A stretch of DNA of 64,000 nt from Pseudomonas segetis (GCF_900188155.1 NZ_FZOG01000004.1:1-64000); one strand, 5' to 3'. Counted from the first letter of the stretch, positions 36,259-45,538 are shown. The notes: a model not told the origin generated them from the sequence alone. A program made the numbers and translations.

Positions 36259-37155
36259 CTAGATGACCAACAGAACCCAAACAGGTAGCGTCAGCGCCCC
36301 AAGAACGGTAGATAGAAACACCGTGGAGCTGACGCTACGCACATCATCCTGAGTTTTAGCAAAACCGAGAATATTTACCCCACTCGGGCATGCAGCCATC
36401 AATACCAGCACACTCCGTGCACCATCGCTCAATTGTGGCAATAACCCACTGAACCACCAGACCAGTGCAGGGAAAAGCACCAGCTTGGTCAACGTCAGCA
36501 TCAGCACACTGGTGCTTGGCCGCAATCGAAAACGCGACAGGCTCGCCCCCAATACGATCAACGCGCAGGGCAATGCCGCCTGGCCCAACCAGGTGACCAT
36601 TTTCCACAGCGGTTCCGGCGCAGCCCAGCCCGACAAGTTAAGCAACGCGCCCAGCAACAGGCCGATGATCATGGGATTGGCCAGGTTTTTCAGCAACGCG
36701 GCAACATTGACCCGTTCCGGGCTACCGAACGCGGCGTAGAAGCTCTGCATCGAAAACAATGTCAGGCTGTGGAACACCAGTATGGCGAACAGGTACACCA
36801 AGCCGTCATGCCCCATCAAGGTGGTGACGATGGGAATACCGACCAGCACATTATTGGAAAACGCAGCAGCCAGGCCCAGCGGTGTCGCCCCACCGCGCTG
36901 GCGATGGACAATACAGTTGACCACGCCAAACACCAGCACCACGGGGATAAAGTAAGCGAGCAACAAGGTAATGGACAAGCCATCGGCCAGCGGTGCTTTG
37001 GCGATGCCGGCAAACAGCAGCGTCGGCATAAACAGCTTGAACGTGATATTGGCCAAGCCAGCAGCGCTCTCGACACTCAACCATTGGCGCCAACCCAACA
37101 GGTAGCCGAGTACGATCAGGCCAAAGATCGGCAAAATTGCTAGAACAGCAGGCAT
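36259..37155 (-). CDS. AEC family transporter
   Basis: This auxin-efflux-carrier-family permease of 298 residues has about ten hydrophobic helices in the inner membrane. The broken-helix motifs SNNVLVGIPIV (about 100) and ACPSGVNILGFA (about 262) typify the family, whose bacterial members export or import organic acids such as malate or malonate. The start is ATG 37155 (MPAVLAILPIF). The substrate is not inferable from its neighbours. Confidence 0.9.
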   Translation of the reverse strand: MPAVLAILPIFGLIVLGYLLGWRQWLSVESAAGLANITFKLFMPTLLFAGIAKAPLADGLSITLLLAYFIPVVLVFGVVNCIVHRQRGGATPLGLAAAFSNNVLVGIPIVTTLMGHDGLVYLFAILVFHSLTLFSMQSFYAAFGSPERVNVAALLKNLANPMIIGLLLGALLNLSGWAAPEPLWKMVTWLGQAALPCALIVLGASLSRFRLRPSTSVLMLTLTKLVLFPALVWWFSGLLPQLSDGARSVLVLMAACPSGVNILGFAKTQDDVRSVSSTVFLSTVLGALTLPVWVLLVI

Positions 37156-37347
37156 AGTCCCAAGGCTCCTCAACTACTTCATAACGGCCTGACGCGCCCT
37201 GACGTGCCAGCTAGAGAGCCTGCAAGCATACCTGCCGCGCACTTATAATTCGACGGTATACGAGCCCAGGAACACAACTTCTAAAGCGATCTAGAGTCAT
37301 AAGAGCCATACACTGAAATGATTGCTGACTTTCAACAGGAGAACACC

Positions 37348-37713
37348 ATGAATAAGAACGTTCTGGGCGTTGCCTTTGCTCTAACCGCCCTCGCAGGATT
37401 GTCTGGCTGCGCTGGAGACAAGCCTGAGAACCCGGTTGACTACTTCACCTTCAATGACCAGCCACTGGTCAGGGATGTGGTGGATGACATGACTAAAAAG
37501 GAAGTCCTGCAGGTCGGCGGCCAACCCTCATCGGTCATTAACCGCAGTGTTGAACCTGGCACCTGTAACAACTACATCCTCAACAATGATGGCCACCAGC
37601 AGCCTTACTATGTGAGTTTCAACTCGGCAGACCGGGTCGACAGCAAAGGCTTTATGACCTGCCAGCAAATGGAAGAAAACGCCCGGGCCCGCGCCCGCGT
37701 ACTGGGTTATTGA
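37348..37713 (+). CDS. osmE: Osmotically inducible lipoprotein OsmE
   Basis: This 121-residue lipoprotein starts at ATG 37348 (MNKNVLGVAF) after AGGAG, with lipobox LSGC (Cys about 20). The SmpA/OmlA-like fold characteristic of OsmE follows: PLVRDVVDDMTKKEVLQVGGQPSS, then CNNYIL and MTCQQ cysteines. In E. coli osmE is induced by osmotic and stationary-phase stress through RpoS. The function in envelope maintenance is not known in detail. Confidence 0.88.
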   Translation: MNKNVLGVAFALTALAGLSGCAGDKPENPVDYFTFNDQPLVRDVVDDMTKKEVLQVGGQPSSVINRSVEPGTCNNYILNNDGHQQPYYVSFNSADRVDSKGFMTCQQMEENARARARVLGY

Positions 37714-37842
37714 TCCAGCACGCGTGGACAATGCGTCACAGATACTGCGTTTAGTGCCCGCAGCAGGTCCAGGCACGCTAGAATCGACGCCCTTGCGAGC
37801 CATTTGTTAAAGTGTGCTGCAATCTTCCGGAAGTCTTGACTG

Positions 37843-38511
37843 ATGCAACCTCGCGCCGAACAAAAACTGCAAACCCGCCACGCCCTGATGGATGCGGCGC
37901 GCAGCCTGATGGCCGGAGGTCGTGGCTTTTGCAGCCTGAGCTTGCGTGAAGTCGCACGTTCAGCCGGCATAGTACCGACCGGTTTTTATCGGCACTTCCA
38001 GGATATGGACTCTCTGGGCTTGGCCCTTGTGGCTGAAGTCGGCGAGACTTTCCGCGGAACCATCCGCAAGGTTCGCCACAACGAGTTCGAGTTGGGCGGA
38101 CTGATCGACGCCTCGGTGCGCATCTTCCTCGACGCAGTGGATGCAAACCGCCCCCAGTTCATCTTTCTCGCCCGTGAGCAATTTGGCGGTTCGCTGCCTG
38201 TGCGCCAGGCAATCGGCGCCTTGCGGGGTCGCATAATGTCCGACCTCGCAGCCGACCTGGCCCTGATGCCCAAACACCAGCACCACGATAGCGAAGAGCT
38301 GGAACTGCTCGCCGACATGATCGTGAAAACGGTGTTTGCCACATTGCCCGAGTTGATCGACACCCCGACAAAACCACTGCCGCCCCACCTGCAACCCGCC
38401 GCCAAGATGATCGAGCAGCTACGAGTCATCTTTATCGGTGCCAAGTACTGGCATGTACCCGGCACCCAGCCCCTGGCCAAGCACCTGCGGCGCACCAAAG
38501 TGGCGCAATAG
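37843..38511 (+). CDS. desT: TetR-family fatty-acid regulator, DesT/FabR-like
   Basis: This 222-residue TetR regulator has a helix-turn-helix at about residues 32-55 (SLREVARSAGIVPTGFYRHFQDMDSLG) with the FYRHF recognition helix of the FabR/DesT group. DesT in P. aeruginosa senses saturated versus unsaturated acyl-CoA and represses the desCB desaturase operon. There it is divergent from desCB and followed by ureEFG. Here ureEFG follows, but desCB is not adjacent, so the target may lie elsewhere. The name is by homology and position. Confidence 0.8.
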   Translation: MQPRAEQKLQTRHALMDAARSLMAGGRGFCSLSLREVARSAGIVPTGFYRHFQDMDSLGLALVAEVGETFRGTIRKVRHNEFELGGLIDASVRIFLDAVDANRPQFIFLAREQFGGSLPVRQAIGALRGRIMSDLAADLALMPKHQHHDSEELELLADMIVKTVFATLPELIDTPTKPLPPHLQPAAKMIEQLRVIFIGAKYWHVPGTQPLAKHLRRTKVAQ

Positions 38512-38653
38512 ACCCTGCATCGCACCAAATAAATCCCAAGCTGCGCCTCAACAACTATCACACAGACGCTACAACCCGCACCATTTCAGCGCTTCACAGC
38601 ATTGGCAAGCCCCTTGCTCTGTAACGCTGCATTGTCTTGCTGGAACCTATCGC

Positions 38654-39154
38654 ATGCTGGTGATTCATCAACGTATCAAGCCTCAGGAAAAATGGGACGC
38701 AGAGCTGCTGCTGACCTTTGAGGCCCGCAGTAAAAGCCGCCTACGCTGCTTTACAACAACCGGCGAGGACGTCGGCCTGTTTCTTGAGCGCGGCCAACCA
38801 CCCCTGCACGATGGCGAGTGCCTGCAAGCTCAGGATGGACGAGTTATTCGTGTCGGCGCCCGTTCCGAGCAACTGCTGCACGTGACCTGTGACAGCCCCT
38901 TTGAGCTGATGCGCGCCGCCTATCACCTGGGCAACCGCCATGTTGCCTTGCAACTGGGCGAAGGTTGGCTGCGGCTACCCGATGACTACGTACTCAAGGC
39001 CATGCTCGAACAGCTTGGGGCCAAGGTTGAGTTGATCGAGGCACCTTACCAGCCCGAGCATGGCGCATACGGCGGCGGTCATCATCACTCACATGCCGGT
39101 GATGCCGAATTCAGCTATGCACCGCGCCTGCACCAGTTTGGTGTGCGCAAGTGA
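38654..39154 (+). CDS. ureE: Urease accessory protein UreE
   Basis: This nickel metallochaperone delivers Ni(II) to the urease activation complex. The 166-residue product starts at ATG 38654 (MLVIHQRIK). The N-terminal peptide-binding domain is followed by the metal-binding domain with the conserved AAYHLGNRHVALQ histidine and a histidine-rich C-terminus (GGGHHHSH). The frame is open far upstream, but that part overlaps desT in another frame and is not conserved. Confidence 0.93.
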   Translation: MLVIHQRIKPQEKWDAELLLTFEARSKSRLRCFTTTGEDVGLFLERGQPPLHDGECLQAQDGRVIRVGARSEQLLHVTCDSPFELMRAAYHLGNRHVALQLGEGWLRLPDDYVLKAMLEQLGAKVELIEAPYQPEHGAYGGGHHHSHAGDAEFSYAPRLHQFGVRK

Positions 39155-39825
39155 ACAAAGCCTGGGCGCTGTTACGCCTGGCCAGCCCGCAACTGCCGAT
39201 CGGCGGCTACAGCTACTCACAAGGCCTGGAAATGGCAGTCGAGCAAGGTATGGTCAAGGACGCGGCCAGTGCACAACGCTGGATCAGCGACCAATTGCTA
39301 TGCAACCTCGCACGCTTCGAAGCGCCCCTATTGCTTGCCCACTGCCAGGCGGCAGAACGCGACGACTGGGAAACACTGAAACTGCTCGCCGAGCAACATA
39401 GTGCCAGCCGCGAGACCCGCGAGTTACGTCTCGAAAGCCGGCAGATGGGTTATTCAATCCAGCAACTATTGCAGGGCCTTCCCGAACTGGACACACCCGC
39501 TCGCGAGTTCTTCGAAACGCAGCAAGAGCCAGGGTTGGCGCTCGGCTGGGCCTTGGCTGCGCGGGCCTGGCAAATCACCCCTGACGACGCATTGGCCGCA
39601 TGGCTCTGGGGCTGGCTGGAAAACCAACTGGCGGTGCTGATGAAAACCCTGCCTTTGGGACAACAGGCGGCACAACGCCTGACATCAACCCTATTGCCGG
39701 TCCTGCAACAGGCACAACAACTCTGCAATCAAGCTGAACCCGCCCACTGGGGCAGTGCCACATTTGGCCTGGCCTTGGCGAGCATGGCGCATGAGCGCCA
39801 GTACAGTCGACTATTTCGCTCCTAA
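39151..39825 (+). CDS. ureF: Urease accessory protein UreF
   Basis: This 224-residue all-helical accessory protein bridges apo-urease and UreG and gates GTP hydrolysis. The family start [21 protein letters not shown] is intact. Translation starts at GTG 39151, overlapping the ureE stop by four bases (GTGA), so it is coupled. No UreD/UreH gene or urease structural gene is in this window. Confidence 0.93.
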   Translation: MNKAWALLRLASPQLPIGGYSYSQGLEMAVEQGMVKDAASAQRWISDQLLCNLARFEAPLLLAHCQAAERDDWETLKLLAEQHSASRETRELRLESRQMGYSIQQLLQGLPELDTPAREFFETQQEPGLALGWALAARAWQITPDDALAAWLWGWLENQLAVLMKTLPLGQQAAQRLTSTLLPVLQQAQQLCNQAEPAHWGSATFGLALASMAHERQYSRLFRS

Positions 39826-39839
39826 AAGGAAACTCCAAC

Positions 39840-40454
39840 ATGAATAGCCAACCCTTGCGCGTCGGCATCGGCGGCCCGGTCGGTTCCGGCAAAACAGCCC
39901 TGACTCTAGCCCTGTGCCTGGCCTTGCGTGAACGCTACAACATTGCCGTCGTGACCAACGATATCTACACCCAGGAAGATGCCCAGTTCCTGGTGCGCAA
40001 CGAAGCCCTGGCGCCTGAGCGAATCATCGGTGTTGAAACCGGTGGCTGCCCGCATACCGCAATTCGCGAGGATGCCTCGATCAATCTTGAGGCGGTAGAT
40101 CAGTTGAACAAACGCTTTCCCGGCCTCGACATCATTCTGGTTGAGTCCGGCGGTGACAACCTGTCGGCCACCTTCAGCCCGGAACTGTCAGACCTGACCA
40201 TCTACGTAATCGATGTCTCCGCCGGTGACAAATTGCCACGCAAGGGCGGCCCAGGCATATGCAAGTCTGACTTGCTGGTAATCAACAAAATCGACCTCGC
40301 CCCGCTGGTTGGCGCATCGCTTGAAATCATGGACCGCGACACCAGAAAAATGCGCGGCGAAAAACCCTTTGTTTTCAGCAACCAGAAAATTGGCCAGGGC
40401 CTCGAAGACATCATCGCCTTCATTGAACGCCACGGCATGCTCAACGCCGCCTGA
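39840..40454 (+). CDS. ureG: Urease accessory GTPase UreG
   Basis: This SIMIBI-class GTPase drives nickel insertion into urease. The 204-residue protein shows P-loop GPVGSGKT (about 11-18), the CPH metal motif ([13 protein letters not shown]), [16 protein letters not shown] and the guanine-specificity motif NKID. Fourteen bases separate it from ureF; AAAGGA precedes the start. Confidence 0.96.
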   Translation: MNSQPLRVGIGGPVGSGKTALTLALCLALRERYNIAVVTNDIYTQEDAQFLVRNEALAPERIIGVETGGCPHTAIREDASINLEAVDQLNKRFPGLDIILVESGGDNLSATFSPELSDLTIYVIDVSAGDKLPRKGGPGICKSDLLVINKIDLAPLVGASLEIMDRDTRKMRGEKPFVFSNQKIGQGLEDIIAFIERHGMLNAA

Positions 40455-40481
40455 CTCGAATATCCACAAGGACGCTTAATC

Positions 40482-41054
40482 ATGAACCTGCGTAAATCCC
40501 TGTTTAGCCTTGCTCTGTTCCTCACGCCTGCACTGGCATTTGCCCACCCCGGCCATCACGAATCCGGACTTATGGCCGGTCTGGCCCACCCGGTGTTTGG
40601 CCTTGACCATCTGTTGGCCATGCTCGCTGTAGGCCTCTGGGCAGCCCAACAACAAGGCGCGGCACGCTGGGCATTGCCGATAACCTTCGTCAGCAGCATG
40701 CTGTTCGGTGGCGTACTGGGCTTTAGTGGTATCGAGATGCCGTTGATGGAAACCGCCATTGCTGGCTCAGTCCTGGCGTTCGGCGTGCTGGTTGCGGTTG
40801 CCGCTCGCCTGCCAGCAGCCTTCGCCCTGACGCTAACCGCAGTCTTTGGCCTGAGCCACGGCATTGCCCACGGCCTTGAACTGCCAGCACTGGCAAGCCC
40901 TGCCAGCTACGCAATAGGTTTTATTGTGGCCACGGCGGCGTTGCATGCCAGCGGCTATGCGTTGGTGCGCTTTGTGCCACAAGCAGCCGCGCCACTGATA
41001 CGTATCGCGGGCGCAGCCTCGGCACTGACCGGCGCCTGGTTGCTTGCCAGCTAG
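40482..41054 (+). CDS. ureJ: HupE/UreJ family nickel permease
   Basis: This 190-residue membrane protein has a signal-like first segment, then HPGHHESG and HPVFGLDHLLAM, the two histidine motifs of HupE/UreJ secondary nickel/cobalt transporters, and about six helices. It lies 27 bp after ureG in the same operon and presumably supplies nickel for urease. Strong hairpin termination follows. Confidence 0.92.
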   Translation: MNLRKSLFSLALFLTPALAFAHPGHHESGLMAGLAHPVFGLDHLLAMLAVGLWAAQQQGAARWALPITFVSSMLFGGVLGFSGIEMPLMETAIAGSVLAFGVLVAVAARLPAAFALTLTAVFGLSHGIAHGLELPALASPASYAIGFIVATAALHASGYALVRFVPQAAAPLIRIAGAASALTGAWLLAS

Positions 41055-41076
41055 CGACAACCTGCCTATCGCTCCT

Positions 41077-41104
41077 GAACCTACAGCCTTGCGGCTGTAG
41101 GTTC
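41077..41104 (+). terminator. Terminator hairpin after ureJ
   Basis: A perfect 12-bp stem (GAACCTACAGCC with GGCTGTAGGTTC) has a TTGC tetraloop, about 20 bases past the stop; the following bases are TCCCC, so the U-tract is weak. This sequence style also occurs as dispersed Pseudomonas intergenic hairpins. Confidence 0.7.
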
Positions 41105-41195
41105 TCCCCAATGCCCGCAACTGTGCTCCAGTTCATCAGCCCGTTCGCTTCTACTCTGTCATAGTCAGTATGCCCCCGGCCCGGACAGAAAAATC

Positions 41196-42107
41196 ATGTT
41201 GCGCCTCGCCCGCTTCCTTATTGCCCCAACCCTGCTTATCGCCGTTGCACTGGCAGTACTGGCGCTCACCAGCAAACCTGCACAAACACCCAAGGTACTC
41301 AGCTCATTTGGCCAGCAGCCCCTGGTCATTGCGCACCGTGGCGGCCGTGGGCTGTGGCCAGAAAACAGCCTGTTCGCCTTCCAGCGCGCCAGTGCACTAG
41401 GCGTGGACATGCTGGAAATGGATGTGCGCCTGACAAGCGACGGGCAAGTCGTGGTTATCCACGATGAAAGCGTTGATCGCACGACCGACGGCGAAGGCCT
41501 TGTGGATAGTTTTACCCTGGCGCAATTGCAGCAACTGGATGCCGGATACAGATGGACTGCCGATGGCGGGCAGAGCTATCCATATCGCGCCCAGGGCATC
41601 GACATCCCGCTATTGGATACAGTGCTGCAGGCTGAACCGCAAATGGCCAAGATCATCGAGTTGAAGCTGGCAGACAATAGCCTTGTGGACAAAGTCTGCC
41701 AGAGCCTGGACCGCAACAAGCAGCGCGATCGAGTGATCATTGCCAGCTACTACGAATCCAACCTGGTCCGCCTGCGCCACAACTGCCCCGGGGTCGCAAC
41801 CTCAGCCAGCCCAAGTTCGATACGCCTCTGGCTCGCGATGGAGTGGCTGGGCCTGGGCCGGGTGCTTTCGCCCTCCTACCAGGTATTGCAGATTCCCCCG
41901 CGCCACAGTGGCGTTGAGCTTGCCAGCCGAGCATTGATTGAGTCAGCTAAAGCGCGCGGCCTCAACGTACAGCTGTGGACAATCAACGAACAGCCCGCCA
42001 TGCGCAAGCTGATTGACCTTGGCGCCCAAGGCTTGATCACAGACTACCCTGACCGCGCACTCCAGCTACTGGGCCGCTCTACCCGCATTAGCGCCTTGAG
42101 CCAATAA
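41196..42107 (+). CDS. Glycerophosphodiester phosphodiesterase family protein
   Basis: It hydrolyses glycerophosphodiesters from phospholipid breakdown to glycerol-3-phosphate and an alcohol. The 303-residue protein has an N-terminal hydrophobic segment (about 7-25), probably a membrane anchor or signal. The GDPD catalytic pattern is complete: AHRGGRGLWPENS (about 46-58), LEMDVRLTSDG and VVIHDESVDRTTDG. A metal site from these Glu, Asp and His residues is expected. The start is ATG 41196. It is the last gene before the DnaA-box array. Confidence 0.92.
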   Translation: MLRLARFLIAPTLLIAVALAVLALTSKPAQTPKVLSSFGQQPLVIAHRGGRGLWPENSLFAFQRASALGVDMLEMDVRLTSDGQVVVIHDESVDRTTDGEGLVDSFTLAQLQQLDAGYRWTADGGQSYPYRAQGIDIPLLDTVLQAEPQMAKIIELKLADNSLVDKVCQSLDRNKQRDRVIIASYYESNLVRLRHNCPGVATSASPSSIRLWLAMEWLGLGRVLSPSYQVLQIPPRHSGVELASRALIESAKARGLNVQLWTINEQPAMRKLIDLGAQGLITDYPDRALQLLGRSTRISALSQ

Positions 42108-42130
42108 CCAAGCGAAGCCCAGAAAACTGG

Positions 42131-43310
42131 TCAAAAAACGTACAACATCGGCAACACTTAGTCTTGCGTGGCTCACAGGGCTTAACACGCAGGTTATCCA
42201 CAGAAGCTTGCACAGAGAACTGGGATAACTGAGCCCTCGAAAATAGTAAGCCACTGAAATGGCTGAATAATTTCTTGACTCTTTAGCTTTGCCACAGGCT
42301 TTTTTTGAACTGGCAAAGGCTGTACAAAAAACAACCACCTCGCGTGAAGCCTTGATTTCATTGGGCTGTAACAATGCATACCCTAGTTATCAACAAGGCT
42401 GCCCACAGTAGACGGGGACAACTTCAGAGCCTGTCAAAAACCCCAAACAAAACAGCTAAGCCACTGATTTAACAGTTTAATCTTTACTGATCAAAAAACG
42501 TACAGCAGCGCACAAGCCTAGTCTCCCGGGGCATTGCCAACTTAGCACGCAGCTTATCCACAGAGCCCTGCACAGAGAAACTGGATAACTCCTCATAACG
42601 CCTCGACCAGATTGTAAATAGTTGATTCTTGGCTTGACGAATGGCTGTTTCCCTCGGGGATTTGTCCTCTGAGAACGACTGTTCAAAAAACAATCAATTC
42701 TCTATAACCCCCGGTTCAAAAGGCTTTGCTCAATACATACCCCAGTTATCAACAAGACTGCCCACAATTGCCGTGGACAACTTTCATGACGAGATCGAAT
42801 AGTTCTAAGTGTGGGACTAACTCATTGATTTAACGGCTAATTAATATTGATCAAAAAACAAACAGAAGGCTAAACACCTAGTGTTTAAAGGCTTTGCTGG
42901 CTTAGCACTCAGGTTATACACAGAGCGCTCCACAGAGAAGTTGGATAACTGTGCATAGACCGCTTTCCAGGTGCATAAATAATTAACTTATTGCTTGACT
43001 AATCCTCTTGAGAACCCTGCTTTTTACACCTCAAGCGGGCTGATCAAAATTCAACCAATAGCCTGCAAGCCTTTGTTTATATGGCCTTCAGCGATACATC
43101 CCCTAGTTATCTACAACCCTACCCACAGTAGTCGTGGACAACTCTATTGCGCTGAAAAAAGCAGGTGGATAACTTCTTAATACACAGCAAGCTGCTTTTG
43201 ATCAAAAAACGTACAAACATCTGTAAGCCCCGGATGACTAGCCACGCAGACTGATACGCCCACCTTACCCACAGCTCACTCCACAGTCTTTGTGTGCAAC
43301 TGCTGGTGAA
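42131..43310. repeat. Tandem ~360-bp repeats with DnaA-box-like motifs
   Basis: Three full units begin at 42131, 42491 and 42851 (spacing 360 and 360) and a partial fourth at 43202, each starting TCAAAAAAC. Two blocks per unit are conserved. Block A reads GCTTAGCACGCAGGTTATCC then ACAGAG...TGGATAAC. Block B reads CTAGTTATCAACAAG...CCCACAGTAG...TGGACAAC. DnaA-box-like sites: TTATCCACA at 42194 and 42554, TTATACACA at 42914, TTATCAACA at 42387 and 42746, TTATCTACA at 43107, TTACCCACA at 43265, and reverse TTATCCACC at 43164-43172. Sequence between the blocks is diverged and AT-rich. No gene is supported here. It may be a DnaA-titrating or replication-control locus. Confidence 0.8.
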
Positions 43311-43393
43311 TACTATTAAGTCGATCAATTCAATCAACAAGCCAGTGCCAACCCGCAAGGCTAACCTGACTTCATCAATCAGGAGCCACTTTT

Positions 43394-43480
43394 ATGAACA
43401 GCCAACAGAATCATCTAAACCAACTCTTACAAAGCCTGCTGGCAGCCTACGCAGGCGGCAACAGCGGTGTTAGCCCATAG
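43394..43480 (+). CDS. Possible 28-residue peptide or gene remnant
   Basis: An ATG with a good Shine-Dalgarno (AGGAG at 9 bases) opens 28 codons: [20 protein letters not shown] then a GGNSGVSP tail, ending TAG. The composition is amphipathic and Gln/Leu-rich at the N-terminus. It lies directly after the repeat array. It could be a real small peptide, or the 5' stump of a gene lost by a stop codon. I know no homologue. Confidence 0.35.
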   Translation: MNSQQNHLNQLLQSLLAAYAGGNSGVSP

Positions 43481-43710
43481 AGCCTGGACAGGCCCAGACG
43501 CCGCATAGTCGATTTGAATCTCCCAGCAAGGCCGACCTGCGCAGGCAACAAACCCTCGATAAAGCATTGCGCTTGGTATTGTGCGGCAGCCGTTGCTGCG
43601 GCATCTGTTCTGCGACAGCCTTCGGCTGTTACTCACCTTGGATGTTGCACCTTATACTCTGGTCGCTCGCTAGCTTTTCAGCGATTCCCAAATTGTCCAG
43701 GAGCAAATCC

Positions 43711-44298
43711 ATGAGTTTGCGTTCGATCTGCGTGTTCTGTGGTGCCAGTAGCGGCGCTAACCCCATCTATCAAGAAGCGGCCGTAAAACTTGGCCAGCAC
43801 CTTGCCCAACAGAATATCCGCCTGGTGTACGGTGGCGGTGCTGTTGGCTTGATGGGCGTTGTTGCAGATGCCGCGTTGGCGGCAGGCGGTGAAGTGATCG
43901 GCATCATTCCACAGAGCCTCAAGCGCGCTGAAGTTGGCCACCAGGGCCTTACCCGGCTCGAAGTGGTCGACGGCATGCACGCGCGCAAAGCACGCATGGC
44001 TGAGCTTAGCGATGCCTTTATCGCACTACCCGGCGGGCTTGGCACCCTTGAGGAACTCTTCGAAGTCTGGACCTGGGCGCAGCTTGGCTACCACAACAAG
44101 CCCTTGGGCTTGCTCGACGTAAAGGGTTTCTACAGCAAGCTTGGCGCCTTTCTCGACCAGTTGGTGGAGGAGCAGTTCGTGCGCGCCAATCACCGGGCCA
44201 TGCTGCAACTCAGCGAAACACCAGATGAACTGCTCGCATTGTTGCAAAACTGGCAGCCCCTGGAAGCGCCGCGCTGGCAGGGCAGTAAGCCGGACTAG
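43711..44298 (+). CDS. LOG family protein (nucleotide 5'-monophosphate phosphoribohydrolase)
   Basis: This 195-residue Rossmann-like protein of the TIGR00730/LOG family starts at ATG 43711 ([11 protein letters not shown]) after AGGAG. It contains the diagnostic GMHARKARM and [12 protein letters not shown] motifs (about 95-125), which build the AMP/cytokinin-ribotide site. Family members cleave ribose-5-phosphate from purine or cytokinin nucleotides; bacterial housekeeping substrates are probably AMP-like. The 230-bp upstream gap holds a TATACT box and a small ACAGCC/GGCTGT hairpin. Confidence 0.9.
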   Translation: MSLRSICVFCGASSGANPIYQEAAVKLGQHLAQQNIRLVYGGGAVGLMGVVADAALAAGGEVIGIIPQSLKRAEVGHQGLTRLEVVDGMHARKARMAELSDAFIALPGGLGTLEELFEVWTWAQLGYHNKPLGLLDVKGFYSKLGAFLDQLVEEQFVRANHRAMLQLSETPDELLALLQNWQPLEAPRWQGSKPD

Positions 44299-44307
44299 GC
44301 CCGCGCC

Positions 44308-44327
44308 GCCCCGTACTCAAACGGGGC
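44308..44327. terminator. Terminator hairpin between LOG and PilJ-domain genes
   Basis: A 7-bp stem (GCCCCGT with ACGGGGC) has a 6-base loop midway between two convergent stop codons (44298 and 44335). It is GC-rich but lacks a long U-run. Confidence 0.6.
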
Positions 44328-44334
44328 ACGAGGT

Positions 44335-45108
44335 TTACAGGCTATCGGTAGTTAGCCCTGCATACAGCCGAGTCATCTCATTGAGCTGACGAAACATCGA
44401 GTCGGCATTGATCGCAACAATGGTCGGAACGAAGTCCTTGGAGGAAAGCGCCTTGCTTGCGAACTGCCACTTAGCGTCGGTCTTGCGAAGCGCTTCTGCG
44501 ATTTCCGGATTAGGCGCTTTGCTGGCCTGAAGCTCCTGCATGATGCTGCCGAATTCCTTTACCGACGCCTGAAATTCGGCATCCAGGTTCGGTGCAGTTA
44601 CGCCCCAGGCACGGGCCATGTAGAACATTGCCGTACGTTGGGTCAGCACGCGGTTCCAGCCACTGCGATTGATTGCGTGCGAAGCCGCATCACCATTTTG
44701 CTTCTCCAACAGATCAACCGTTTGCTGGCATTCCTTGACCAGCTTTTCGGCCGTGGCCAACACAAGCGGGGCCTGGGCTTTATCAGGCTGGGCGGTGATC
44801 AGTGGCTTGTACTCTGCCCAGATTGCCTCGACCTTCGCCAGTGACGCTCGGCTCTGTTCATCAGTGGCGTAGTCTTTCAGCTGCTGGTGATGCTTCTCGA
44901 ACAGCGCGATACTCTCGTCTCGCTGGCGTATGGCAGAAGCCACCTTCACATCGGAGCCGATCATCATGTAGTCCTTGGCGATAATCTGCCCAAGGCTGCG
45001 CTGCAGGCCAGCCATGTTCATTGCTTCCAGGGTCGCCATCTGCGCCCAACTGGTAGAACTGATCAATAGACTGCAACCGAGCAGCAACGCACGCATAAAA
45101 CCTTTCAT
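44335..45108 (-). CDS. PilJ N-terminal-domain periplasmic protein
   Basis: This 257-residue secreted protein starts at ATG 45108 (MKGFMRALLLG); an ATG four codons later is possible. A signal peptide ends TSWA. The mature part contains two copies of the PilJ-type helical ligand-binding domain (MNMAGLQRSLGQIIAKDYMM near 30 and INRSGWNRVLTQRTAMFYMAR near 150). Both carry the helix-pair pattern seen in the sensor part of type IV pili chemoreceptor PilJ and NarX-like sensors. No membrane anchor or signalling domain follows, so it is a stand-alone periplasmic sensor module of unknown partner. Confidence 0.85.
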   Translation of the reverse strand: MKGFMRALLLGCSLLISSTSWAQMATLEAMNMAGLQRSLGQIIAKDYMMIGSDVKVASAIRQRDESIALFEKHHQQLKDYATDEQSRASLAKVEAIWAEYKPLITAQPDKAQAPLVLATAEKLVKECQQTVDLLEKQNGDAASHAINRSGWNRVLTQRTAMFYMARAWGVTAPNLDAEFQASVKEFGSIMQELQASKAPNPEIAEALRKTDAKWQFASKALSSKDFVPTIVAINADSMFRQLNEMTRLYAGLTTDSL

Positions 45109-45538
45109 AAACAGAAAATTCCTTACATCGCCTTCAAGGCGAACATCAAAAGAACATCGATCACAGCGCAAGCGAGGGCGTGGTGAGGACAGAGGGACGC
45201 TGTATTGTTCTTATGAATGGGCGTGCGTGAATGAACGGGGAAAGCATTCCGACGCTAGCAGCGGGCGGGCATTCTAATTCATCAAGGTGCCAGCAGTTTG
45301 CTACTGTTCACAAAGTTTGAAAGCACTGGTGAGATTTCAGCACAGGCTTAGTGAAAGCATCGCCCAGTGGAGGCAAGCGATGGCGAGCCCGTTCGCATCG
45401 ATATTTCCCGAAGGATTCCCAGAAAAACAGCGAACGGCGATAGACCAAGGTGCAGCTACCAACGCAAGCAACCGCCAAAGGTTGCCGCAATAATACCGAG
45501 CGAGGTTACCTGGGGGTTAGCGAGTACCGGCCTGCCAG
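45109..45538. other. 430-bp region without a supported gene
   Basis: The left part is the likely promoter region of the PilJ-domain gene. A reading frame at 45287-45493 and others are open but lack a recognisable start or family, and base composition is mixed. It may hold decayed DNA at the end of the type VI module. No clear terminator or repeat was seen. Confidence 0.35.

Noticed and set aside
42131..43310. Calling the DnaA-box array the chromosomal origin oriC
   Set aside because: The neighbours are a GDPD gene and a LOG gene, not dnaA, rpmH or gidA. Three diverged tandem units are also unlike a single Pseudomonas oriC.
42131..43310. CRISPR array
   Set aside because: The repeat period is about 360 bp with diverged interiors, not short direct repeats with uniform spacers, and no cas genes are near.
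45287..45493. A 68-codon ORF between the PilJ-domain gene and the membrane protein
   Set aside because: No Shine-Dalgarno, recognisable domain or coding-like composition; likely chance.
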